Assembly: GCA_963575745.1 (NCBI GenBank)
Contig: CAUYUJ010018467.1
Span: 81,501-145,500, forward strand
Direction: 5' to 3'
DNA: 64,000 nt
Source: Prorocentrum cordatum
Taxonomy: Eukaryota > Sar > Dinophyceae > Prorocentrales > Prorocentraceae
Positions 40,300-50,695 of this stretch are shown in pieces. A program made the position numbers and the translations under genes. Under the pieces are notes generated by a model. It searched no databases and had not been told where the DNA came from. It saw only the letters and a list, made by a program, of their open reading frames with translations. Position 1 is the stretch's first letter. The number at the start of each line of letters is the position of its first letter.

Positions 40300-42240
40300 T
40301 TTCGTAACCCCCCTTGCCCGACTGGTGCAGCCGTCAGGCTCCCATTTGGGACGCTGAGCAAGAGACCAATGGGGCTTGTATGGACCCGGTGGGCCTCGGC
40401 CACGAACGGGCTCCCCGACCAGGATCTAAAGCAACGGCCCGAAAACCGGAGCCCCTGAAGACCCAGATGGCCCTTAGTTCAGCTAGGGGAACAATCGGCG
40501 GTGGACAAACCTCCCTTTAGTAAACCACCCTTCGGTGAAGACGGCCTAGGACCGAAACCGACGGACCTGGACCCGCAGACATGACGACCGCGACGCCCTC
40601 TCGCGAACCAAACACGGCCAATTGGCTAATCGACATGTCACAGGGTAGGAGGTCTATCAACCTCCGAAACAAAACGACCGAATGAGCATGATGATTCGAA
40701 AGTCCGCACGGATTTCCTGGACCAGCCCTTGACCCCCTGCCCGGCGCGCGGAGCGCGCCAGAGGCGGCGCTGGGGGGGGGGGGGGCAGCGCCGATTCAAT
40801 TCTCGGCTACGCGCAAGAGTAACCCTACAGTGGAGGCCAGTCCACAAGAGACCTTCCACAAGAAACCCAACCCTGAGACCCCAGGACGTCCATTGACTTT
40901 CCATCGCAAAACCATCGAATGCCAAGAAACCCAAGGCACCCTGGAGGCAAACAGGGTGTTTCTTGGCACGGGCCTCCACTGTAGGTCGGATTGACCTGTG
41001 GTGTGCGGCTTTTCTGCTGGCCGTGGCGCGCCGTGCGAGAGTGGGGGCCTGCGTGCTTTTGGGCTTGTCCCCGCAGCGCCCGTCCGAAAGCCGCGCACCA
41101 ACGAGGTCCCTCCGGCGAAGGGTCGCCCTCACGCGCAGCCGAACTTACATGCCGCTCTCGATCTTCCTCGACAGGCTCTGTGTCCGACGCCGACCCTAAA
41201 AACGATGGACCAACTTGCCACCACCAGCACTACCATAGGTTGGACGGGGGAGAAGGGAAGACGAGGAGGTCCTCCTCCTCCTCCTCCTCCTGCTCCTCCT
41301 CCTCCTCCCTCTCCTACTTCTGGTAGTGGTGGTGGAACATGGGCCCATCAGGCTGTGCGCAGAGTCCGACGCCGACCCCAAAAGGGCGGCGGACTGGCCG
41401 CCTGCGCGTCGCCGTGGCACCAGCGCTGGACCGCCCGCTCCAGCTCGGCCACGATCTCGCACAGGGGCGCCGCAGCCTCTCCGCCAACCTCGCGGGCCGG
41501 GGATTTCGGGGGGCCCTCCCTGGCGGCGCGCAAACGGGGGTAGGGGGAGGGGGGAAGGCGTCTTAGAAGGAGGCTGCTTCTTAAAAGGCGCCGACCTTAC
41601 ATCAACAGAGAAGGCCCTCGCCTTCTGAGACGCAGGGGTGCTTCCTCTGCGGTCTGGGCGGCAACTCCCGGGGGGTCTTCGTGAGAACTGAAAGCGGCAC
41701 GGAACTTTTGCTTGGCGTGTCGCCGCGGCGACCCCAGCGACACGCTGTGCCATGCGAGCGGGAATATCGTATTGCTCCGTTGCGCGGGGCGGAAAGCTCG
41801 GAAAAACTGAGGATGCTGAAGCAAGGGGGCTGGGAAATGGTTAGCGTGTGGCGCCGAAGCGTGGTGGGCCAGAACCAGCGGATGGACACGCTATCCGAAA
41901 ATTACTGACCGTAAAGGCTACTAAGGCTGGGCTACAGTGGCCACTTCGCCGGATTGGGCCAAAAATTGAACGCGACTCAGCCGATGAAAGGGGCCAAAGC
42001 GGGATTAGAGACCAAATCAGGCCGGTTTCAGACCACAGATATACCAGCGCCGATACTGAATCTCACTGTATTGTTCCAGTTTTCACGGCTTTGCTCCCGA
42101 AGGGAATCCGCCGAACCCTTGGGGTCACGGCGTATGAGATGCTTCCCCCTTCCCAAACCCCTCCCCCAGGGGCCCGGTCCGGCCGGTTCGGAGGGGCGGG
42201 GGGGGGGGGCAAAGGTGTCAGCCGCGCACTTGGAGCCTCA
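40300..42240. other. Intergenic with a partial GC hairpin and simple repeats
   Basis: At 40728-40774 lies a GC-rich block (GCGCGCGGAGCGCGCCAGAG) also found in the foldback element at 49.8 kb. A CTC tract lies at 41270-41315. Overlapping open frames near 41.0-41.6 kb have no recognisable domain. Confidence 0.45.
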
Positions 42241-42289
42241 GGAGGCCTCAAAACGGGCAAAAAAAGTTCAAAGAGGTCCAGTCCCGGAA

Positions 42290-43760
42290 CGGTCCATGAG
42301 AGATACAAGTCGACGAAAGACCGTTCCAAAACACAAAAGATTGCCTCCTGACAGCCCCATCAGTCCCCAAGACTCTTGAACAAATACTACGAGGCGCCCC
42401 GCGAAGGCCCTCCAGAAGCAAAAATCGTCCCATTCCCCGGGGAAAACGTACATGTTCAACACATTCGCCTTTTGGGCTTCCACGCGGCCCACAACGGCCG
42501 AAGACGCCTCCAAGATCGACCCTCCGCAGCCCAGGAGGCTTCCGAAAAGGCTCCACGACAGCTTCCAGGCGATCCGCGAAGGCTCCAAAAGCCATAGCAA
42601 CGGCCTGGGAGAACCGCAGGACGGTCCCAAGAGGGCTCCAAAACGGATCAACAGGGTCCCCAACCCAGACGGCCCGCGCGGGGGACGATTCGGTCCAGAC
42701 CGCCCAAGATTTCCTCAAGACGGCCCCATAGGCCCCGAAAGCGTTTGAAAACGCGTCCACGAAGCGCCCCAAGAGGGCCTCCAGAAGCAAAACTCGCCCC
42801 ACTCCCTAGGATATACGTACATGTTCAACACATTCGCCTCTTGGGCTTCCACGAGGCCTACAACGGCCCAGTAAACCTCCAAGTTCGACCCCGACACCCC
42901 AAGAGGCTCTCAAAGAGGCTCTACGACGGCTTCCAGGCGCACCACGAAGGCCTCAGAAACCACAGCAACGGCCCAGGACAGTCGCAGGACGGTCCCACGA
43001 GAGCCCCACAACGGGCCAAGAGGGTCCCCAAAGGCCTTCTGGAGGGCCCACAACGGGGGACGATTCGGTCCGAACCGCCCAAGCTTGCCTGCAGACGATC
43101 CCCCAGATGCCCCCGAAGCGCTTGAACAAAAAACTACTACGAGGCGCTCCACGAAGGCCTCCAAAAGCAAGCATCGTCCCATTCCCTAGTGTAGACGTAC
43201 ATTTTTCGGCACATTCGCCTCGTGGGCTTCCACGAGGCCTACAATTGTACAGAAAGCATGCAATATCGAACCCCCTACAGCCCCAGAAGCTTTTAAAAAG
43301 GTTCCAAGACGGCTTCCGGGCGCTCCACGACGGCCCCAGGAACCATAGCAACGGCCCTGGAGAGCCGCAGGACGGTCCCAAGAGGGTCCCCCAAGACGGG
43401 CCACGAGGGTTCTTAAAAAGGCCGGCCCAAGTCGTTCAACAGAGCCCCAATTCGTCCAACGCTGCCTCCCGACAGCCCTGCGGCCCCCCAAGACGCCGCA
43501 AGACGCTACCCAGAGGCGTCCCAAGAAGCCTTCCACAAGCAACGACCGCCCCATTCTCGATGAAAACCAAACATTTCCAACGCGGTCGCCTCTTGGCCTT
43601 TCACGCGGCCCCTGAGGCCCCTTGCACGCTCCGACGCGCCACCAGGGCGCGGGCCCAAGAGGCCTTCCACAAGCAAACATCGGCCCGTTCCCGAAGGGAA
43701 ACGTCCACGTTTAGCAAATTCGTTTCTTGGCCGCTCACGAGGCCCACAGCAAGTTTGAAA
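42290..43760. repeat. Satellite of about 370 bp, roughly four diverged units
   Basis: Units start near 42378, 42748, 43128 and 43502. Each has GAGGCGCC/CGAAGCGCC, a GGCCTCCA(G/A)AAGCAA box, CCCATTCCC, ACGTACATGTTCAACACATT and GGCCTACAACGGCC. A shorter final unit starts near 43645. Related but more diverged sequence lies at 48555-48960. Minus-strand frames look protein-like because of the repeat but lack any domain. Confidence 0.8.
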
Positions 43761-43769
43761 GGGGGTTGG

Positions 43770-44560
43770 GAGGCCCAACCAGCAGCTTCGCGTAAGGCGA
43801 AGCCCGTATCCAACTCCGTCGCACCGTAGCAACGACAGTCCCAGGAGTAGGTGTGAGTCGAGGGAGTGACGAGCCATGTCAACGTATGCTAGGCAGCGAC
43901 GGGGCGCGGCGGCCAAGACGGGGCGGCGACGGCGAGCACGGAGCCGGTAGACCGCCACCCGGGCCCAGACGACGGGCGGCGACGAAGCAGCGACGGGGCG
44001 GCGACGGCGAGCATGGAACCCGTAGGCCGCCCGTCAGGCCCAGTTCCTTGGAGGAGCGGTTGGAGCCCCTATGTGCAAGCACTGTTTGGGGGGAAAGTTC
44101 GTCCGCCTCCTCATCCTACTATCCATTCTAATCCAATCCCCTACCCGAGATTATCTGAATGCTGTTGTCCCTCCTCGTGTTCCTCCACTTCCCTCCTCTT
44201 CGTTCTCGTCGTTATTCGCGTCCTCTTTATTATCCGCCTCCTCTCGTCATCCGCGCCCTCCTCGTGAGTCTTCGTCAGTTTCCATATCGCCCACCCCCCC
44301 ACCTACTCCTGCTCCGCCTGGTTCTCCTCCACGCTTTGCTCCTTCTGCTGCGCATCTTCACCATCGCCCTCCTCGTCCTCCAAATCCTCATCCTCGTCGC
44401 CATCCTGCTCCTCCCCGCCCTCAGTGTCCTCCTCATCCGATCCGCATCCACCTGATTTTCCTCCAATCCTCCTCCTGGTCCTCTCCATTATCCAAGCCCT
44501 CCGCCTCTGCTTCTTCTTGTCTCCCATCCTCCTCCTGTAACTGCACTCCTCCAGACCTGA
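43770..44560. other. GC-rich then pyrimidine-rich sequence, no gene
   Basis: A short duplication (GGGGCGGCGACGGCGAGCA, at about 43920 and 43995) is followed by CT-rich sequence to 44560. Confidence 0.5.
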
Positions 44561-44639
44561 CAAGCACTTTCTCGTGACCTGGGACATGGGTACCCGAGAC
44601 GCTTCTGACCTGATGACCTCACGGACGACTGGGGGAGTA

Positions 44640-44862
44640 GAGAGAGAAGAGGGAGAGAGAGAGAGAGAGAGATGGAGAGAACGAGAGAGGAAAAGGGAGA
44701 GAGAGAGAGAGAGAGGGGGAGAGAGAGAGAGAGAAAGGATGACGAGAGAAAGAGATAGACAGAGAGAGGGAAAGAGAGCTAAAGAGAGAGAGAGGGAATG
44801 GGTGGAGAGGGAAAAGAAAGGGGGAGAGAAGAAGGGTCTACGGAGGGAGGCAGAGGCGAGGG

Positions 44863-44893
<31 letters not shown>

Positions 44894-44895
44894 GG
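44640..44895. repeat. GA-rich microsatellite
   Basis: Interrupted (GA)n of about 250 bp giving Arg/Glu frames in one direction and Ser/Leu in the other. Confidence 0.95.
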
Positions 44896-44999
44896 GGAGA
44901 GGCAAGCTAGGTGCGCTCGCGTCATATATGACGTCCAACCCCACCGTCCAATCCCTTACCATGTCGTAGATCTTCTCTCTATTCGCACAGTCTGATGTC

Positions 45000-45095
45000 G
45001 TAGCAGGGCATAGCATTACATGGCATAGCATGGTGTTGAAGATCAATTTGTAGCCTGACATAGCATGGCATAGCATAGCCTGACATAGCATGGCT
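45000..45095. repeat. Short repeat of GGCATAGCAT
   Basis: Several near copies of GCATAGCAT/TGACATAGCATGG in 95 bp. Confidence 0.75.
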
Positions 45096-45247
45096 CCTGC
45101 GGCAGAAGCAACTCAACAAATCGACACCGAATGTGTAATCACTTCCGATGGTCGTTTCGGGAAGCATTTTCTATATCTTAGGGCCTATTTGGAAAGACCG
45201 AAAATCATGCCGTGGCATGTCGCTGGATATAATGACGCCAGCGCCGG

Positions 45248-45350
45248 GCGCACGATTCGGAACGAGTGGAAGTGCGGAAATGAGGCCAGCGCTGCAGCGG
45301 AAGCACGATTCGGAACGAGCGGCAGCCCGAAAATGAGGCCAGCGCTTCAG
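45248..45350 (+). repeat. Two-copy tandem repeat, period 53 bp
   Basis: CACGATTCGGAACGAG (45251 and 45304) and AATGAGGCCAGCGCT occur in both copies. Confidence 0.8.
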
Positions 45351-45533
45351 CGAGAGCAGCACCTCAAAAAAAACCTAGCGAAAACCCGTTTCCTGGGAAT
45401 CCTGTGCATAAAACCATTACGCGGAGGGGCGCCGAATAGTTCCCGGACGTCGCCTGGGGAGAGAGGAGAGTCGTATTCATATTGTAACTGTAGAGGGTGA
45501 AGCGAGGAAGTGGATGCAGACGAAGAAAAAACT

Positions 45534-45724
45534 CGGGCGTTGGCAGAACTGGGTTTAGTGGGACCTGGTTTAGTGATGTGTACCGGGGGAGGCCCCCCCG
45601 GCCCCGCCGTCACCCGAAACAACACCAACTATGGCAGACCTGATTTATTTATTCTGGCCAATGTAGGGGCTCTGGGGCCCTACTACTAGCCGGGTCCCCT
45701 TACCTGGAGTCCTGGCTATACCCA
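45534..45724 (+). repeat. Dispersed repeat family R1, copy 2
   Basis: It matches the copy at 13058-13270 in the same orientation and order of landmarks, with a shorter C-rich centre. Confidence 0.8.
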
Positions 45725-45734
45725 AAAAACATGC

Positions 45735-45915
45735 GGGTGGGTAGGTCGCAGGTGGGTCACTGGTGGGTCGCAAATGGGTCGCGGGTGATTCGCGAGTGGG
45801 TCGCGGGTGGGATGCTGTTGGGTCGCGGGTGGGTCGCGGGTGGGTCGCGGGTGGGTCGCGGGGTGGCTCGCGGGTGGGCCGCAAGTGGGTCGCGGGTGGG
45901 TCGCGGGTGCGTCGA
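45735..45915. repeat. Degenerate GGGTGGGTCGC tandem repeat
   Basis: About 16 units of roughly 11 bp, inserted between R1 copies 2 and 3. Confidence 0.85.
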
Positions 45916-46125
45916 TATCCAGTGCGTCTTGGAATTTTCTGGGAGGGGCACCGCAAGGCCGAGGCGCACTGGACATAGATAAAACTTTAGCCTTTCGGGG
46001 CCATATTGTACAATCGATATCCAGCGCGCCTCATGTTTCTGGGGAAGAGAACCCGAAACTCCAAGACGCACTGGATGTGGATATAGACGCGGCCCGCAAT
46101 AGGAAGGATCCGTGCATGTGCACAG

Positions 46126-46340
46126 TTCGGCCGTTGGCAGAACTGGGTTTCGTGGGGCCTGGTTTGGTAATGTGTACTGGGGGACGCCCCCCCTCCGCCC
46201 CGTTCGACTAACCCGAAGTGCCGTCACCCGAAAAAAGCACCAGCTACGGCAGACCTGGTTTAGTGATCCTCGCCAATGTAGGGGCTCAAGGGCCCTAGTA
46301 CTAACTAGGTCCCCTTACCTGGGGTCCTGGCTATACCCGA
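46126..46340 (+). repeat. Dispersed repeat family R1, copy 3
   Basis: Full-length copy, 215 bp, the same landmarks as copy 1. About 400 bp separate it from copy 2, so this pair may be a local duplication. Confidence 0.8.
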
Positions 46341-48550
46341 GCTGTTCTCCTCGCTCGAGACGGCGCGGAGCTCGCTGTTTCCTGCCTCGGAGCCGCTGCT
46401 CAGAGCACGAGGCCGGGCACGGCGAGCAGACTGTAAGCTGGACCACCTGGCCTGCGGCCCCGCGCCGCTGGCTCCCGGCAGGTCGTGCCGCAAGGCGACG
46501 GGGAGAGAGGAAGCAGCGCAGCAGGAAAACGACATTCGAGTCGGAGGGGGAGGAGGAAGGGAAAGGAAAGGAAAAGAACGGTGATGACAAGACAGGGCAG
46601 GAGGGGGATGAGGAGGAGAGGGTAGTACACCAGATGGAGGAGGAGGAGGACAAGGAGAGGACAGGAGACGGGAGATGAGAAAGAGGAAAAGAAAAAGAAG
46701 GAGGAGGGAGAGGACACAAAGGGGGAACGGAAATGCCCGCAACCAGACCGGCACGGCCAGGGCTGGGAGAGAAGGCTCGCCTGCGACAAGGAAAAAGTGA
46801 AAGGGCAGTAAGGAACGGGAGAGGGTGAGGGGAAGAGGTGGGGGAAGGTGACACTCGGCGGCGCGTGGAGGGGGGAAGCAAGAGAGGACGAGCTTTCTCA
46901 GAAGGCGGCGGGCTTCTACGCGTTGTGCAATCTATGTGGAGTAACGTACGCGGTGCAATCTAGGTGCTGCAATCCAGCTTGTGCAATCGATGTGGTGCTG
47001 TCTGCGTGGTGCAGTCTATGTGGTGCAACTGATTTTACAAACGGGTTGCTCTTGCAAGCATCCCACCCACCAACCCGCACCGTGGTTTTCAAAACCCATG
47101 TGGCGGCGATTGCGATGAGTGCTTGGCGTTGGCTGGTGCATTCATCTCTGTGGCCGCGCTAGCCCGCGCATGCTCGCGCGCACACCGGCCAGCTGGTTTG
47201 GCGCGGCCGACGCGGCCGCGGTGGCGCTGACCGCTGGGCACTTCCCAGCGGGCACTTCAATGCGTGTCGGGGACTTGGACGACTATGGGAGCAGCGATGG
47301 TGACGAAGGTGACGATGACGACGGCAACGCCAATGACATCGCAGATGCTGATCACGAACGTCGATAACGAAGACAATGTCGTCGCGTCGGCGATGAAGGT
47401 TTGTGAAGGAGTTCGCCAAGCGCGCGCGGCCGCCGCGCGCGATGTGCCCGGCACGCGCGCAAGCGTGTTCGAATGAGTTCGACATGCGGCGCGAGAGGCC
47501 TGTTTGGCAGAGTTTGATGAAGCATTAGCTCTTTTTTCCCTCTGAAAATCCGCACGAGCGCGAGCGCAGTTTGATTGTGAATACAGACCTTGCAAAACCA
47601 TGTCGTTAAACTTGTTTTCGGGGCGCCCGATTATGAAATCCTTCCGAAACCGCGATTTTTCTCAAGGATTTCGGCATGCGCGCGCGACGACGCGCGCGTG
47701 CGTATTTCGTCCCATCCGTTGCAAGGAATTCTTGCGACAGCACGCGTGCAAGGGCGTTCGAACGACTTCGACACGCGCGCTCGAGTGGCCCATTTCAAGC
47801 ATGTGGTGGAAATGTCGAAGAACCGATGGTTGTTTTAAGAAATGGCAAGATCACGGGGAAAAGCTTGCTGCAAAGACATAGTTCTTTGTTTAATATGCTT
47901 TCGTGGCACTCAATGTTGAAAACCTTGCAAAACCTGGTTGTTGATGGTTTTCGGCATCCGCGCGCGACGATGAGGCGGCGACGGCGACAACATAGCGAAG
48001 ACAGGTCCAATTCCTTCGAAAAAATATAGGGCCCCTAAGTGCAAACACTGTTTGGGGAATATTCTCAGAAGGCTGGAGGCCTTCTGAACCGTCTGTCCAT
48101 GCCCGCCCCCTCTGCGCCGTCGGGCACGGGTGGAGAGGGGCGCGGTAGGTGGACATGTTGGTGGGGGGACGGGAAGGAGCGAGGGGCAAGCCAAATGCGG
48201 CCGCGCCAGGTCTGAAATCCTGCCTCTCCAGCCCATCAATGATCTGTCCGCCGACTGGTGTGTCCTGAAAAGCTTGATTCCCATGATGGGCCAACCGTGG
48301 GGTGCACAATCAGGAAGGGCGGGGGGGCGTCGTACATTGAACGAGGACGGACGGCACATCAGACACAAATCCGCCGATCTGGCGTGTGGGGTTCAAAAAG
48401 CCTAAGCCACAGCCTAGAGCCTGATCTTCAGCTCTGCTGCGGGGGGCTGCCGGGGTGGCTCTGCCGTGGAAAGCGGGGGTGGCCCCAAGCGCGCCTGTGC
48501 TCCGCTTTGCTCCGCTTTCTAGGGGGGCCTCGGACACGTCAAAATGTACA
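46341..48550. other. Intergenic, no gene recognised
   Basis: It includes a purine-rich stretch (46530-46700), short GTGCAATCTATGTG repeats at 46925-47035 and CGCGCG-rich patches near 47400-47780. Small open frames do not show a domain. Confidence 0.45.
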
Positions 48551-48554
48551 ACTC

Positions 48555-48960
48555 AGGACCCCTTAGGCCTTACACAATCGCTGAACGACCGTGTTCAGAC
48601 GCCCGAGATAGCCTCCAGTCGGCCGCAAAAGCGCCCAAGACGTCCCAAGAGGCCCCGAGTTCACACCCAGGAGGGCGCGAAGAGGCAACAACAATTTAAC
48701 TTCTGGCATGTTCGACGTCTCGGCCTTCACGACGTCCAAGACGCTCCAAACAGTTCCCAGTACTGTCCCAAAGACCCCCGAACACAACCACAAGACCCAA
48801 GAGAGTCCCGAAACCGCCCAATAGGCGCCGAAGACGGCCAAAGAAAGTCCCAAGACAGCGCCAGGAGAGGCCACAAAGTGGAAGCCCGAACAAATAATTT
48901 CTGCCTTGTGGCCCAAGATACCCCCTCGAGGTCCCAAGAGGCCCCGCTGAGCCCTCAAGA
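48555..48960. repeat. Diverged relative of the 370-bp satellite
   Basis: It shares the run of CCCAAGA(C/G)G phrases, GGCATGTTCGACGTCTCGGC (compare the ACATGTTCAACACATTCGCC box) and the CAAGACGCTCC spacing of the 42-43.7 kb array. Confidence 0.5.
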
Positions 48961-50150
48961 GATTCCCATGAAGCGCCCAAGAAGCCCCAAAACGGCGCCC
49001 AACAGGCATATAACCTGCCTCCAAAAACAACGAGAGCCCTCCCACGACATCCCCACGAACATCTCACAAGCTGAATTACCACCCACACCAGGCATTGTGG
49101 CGGAATGGGCCAATTGCCATTCAAAAGTGCCCACAGAGCCCCAGCTCAGCTCCCTCCTTTTCTTTTGCTCCCCATTATTTTTCCCACAAAAGAAAACCCA
49201 AAGAGGAAGGGAAGGATCGGGGTAAGAAATAATGGCGAGAAGGGAGGAGCCTGCTGCCACCTGCACATTCCTTTGTCGCACAAACATTCAGCACCCCCCC
49301 CGATCGGCGCGGCAGTGGCCAGAGGCCATGGCAATAATTGATGTGAGTGAGGTGGCAGCTGAGCAGGATGATGATAATGCTGACAAGGAGGAGGCAGAAA
49401 GAGCGAAGCAAGAGTACCAGGGGAAAGCAGAGGATGGAAAATGGAGGGAGCGGCAACGACGAGGGACGAATTGGATCCAGAACTCATCCGCGATCCTCAA
49501 CTTCTGCCAACACTACAGCGGGAACACAATGTTCGAAGGACCGAACACAGTCCGAGCGGTACACCCATAGTCCCAGACGACAGAAGACCCTCAACTGCAT
49601 TAGCACATGATACATGAGACAATGTACGAAACAACACATAGAAAACTCAAAAGACAAGCACGAGACCACGCGGGAGACTCAACGGAAACAACACGCGGGA
49701 ATCCACATGCGGGAAGCCACGGGAGACAATACGAGATAGCATTCGGGGAAACATTCATAGAGGAAGAAAAAGGCCATGAACATAAACTTTTGGGGCTGCG
49801 CTGGACCCCCCCTCCCGGGCGCGCGGAGCGCGCCAGGAGCGGAGCCGGAGGCGCCGCCAGGAGGGGCCCAGCGCGGATCCAAGAAAACTGTGCGGAGCGC
49901 CAGAAGTTTATGTTGATGTGTTTTTTCTTCTTCTGCGAATTCACCCTCACACGCGGGAAACTCTACGGGATACCTACACTGCGGGAGACCACCTGGGGAA
50001 GCCACGCGGGAGACCACACGGGAGACGATACGGGAAACCATTGTGAGAGACCACGGGCCGCCGCTTCCGGGCACGGCAGGGATCGCACTCGGCCTCAGAA
50101 GCAAGATACGGGACCCGTACCGACAGCATGTCCAGGGGGCCTATCTGATG
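48961..50150. other. Intergenic with a foldback element
   Basis: No gene is seen. A GGGAGACCACAC-type degenerate repeat lies around 49660-49740 and 49980-50060, and the foldback element at 49779-49914 lies between these two parts. Confidence 0.45.
49779..49914. mobile_element. Foldback (MITE-like) element of about 136 bp
   Basis: The outer ends are AACATAAACTTTTGG and CCAGAAGTTTATGTT, 15-bp inverted repeats with one mismatch. Nested inside are GCGCTGGACCCC and GGGGCCCAGCGC, around a GGGCGCGCGGAGCGCGCC hairpin. The GC core recurs partly at 40728-40774 and 60545-60619. It is non-coding, and a clear target-site duplication was not found. Confidence 0.6.
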
Positions 50151-50156
50151 TCAAGG

Positions 50157-50410
50157 CGTGAGGCCCTCGGCGGGGCTCCCCACGGGGCCACGAAAGATGT
50201 GAGGGGGGCGCCGGGTGAGGGGGGTGCCAATATGGACGCAGCGCCGCCGTGCGAACCCTGCTGCTGAGACCTTCGGCGGAACTCCCGGCAGGGCCACGAA
50301 GGTTGTGAGGGGGTTGCCGACGTGGACTCGGCGACGCCGTGCGAACCCTGCTGCTGGGGCCTTCGGCAGAGCTCCCGGTGGGGCCACGAAGGATTTGAGG
50401 GGGGAGGGAT
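50157..50410. repeat. Diverged units of the 90-bp satellite family
   Basis: About three units with CCTTCGGC(G/A)GA(A/G)CTCCC, GGGGCCACGAA(A/G)G and CCGTGCGAACCCTGCTGCTG. The first two boxes match the array at 15.2-16.8 kb. The array ends about 290 bp from the dehydrogenase stop codon. Confidence 0.7.
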
Positions 50411-50695
50411 CAGGAGGTGCGAGACGTGGGGCGCTGCGGATTCAGAGCGGGGACGCCACTTTACACATGAGGGTAGGAAAGTACACTCGGAAGAGGCGGC
50501 CAGCACGCTGGACGGTATCGGGGAGGGAGAATACTACCCATATCAAATTACTACCTAGTGACGGGAGGGAGTGAAAGGGAGGGTAAGAGAGGAAAGCTGA
50601 GGCGCGGCGCCTGGCGCGATCCCCGAAACCTTACGGGGCCCTGGGCTCAAACAGGTTTCTACCTCGGCAAGTGGGCACCGCCTCACGCGACCTCG

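Noticed and set aside
42248-43680. Minus-strand frames of about 130-180 codons that look protein-like
   Set aside because: They restart in each satellite unit and in different registers, with no recognisable domain.
46305-46881. Ser/Pro/Leu-rich minus-strand frames with a possible signal-peptide look
   Set aside because: The composition comes from purine-rich low-complexity DNA, and no family or splice pattern supports a gene.
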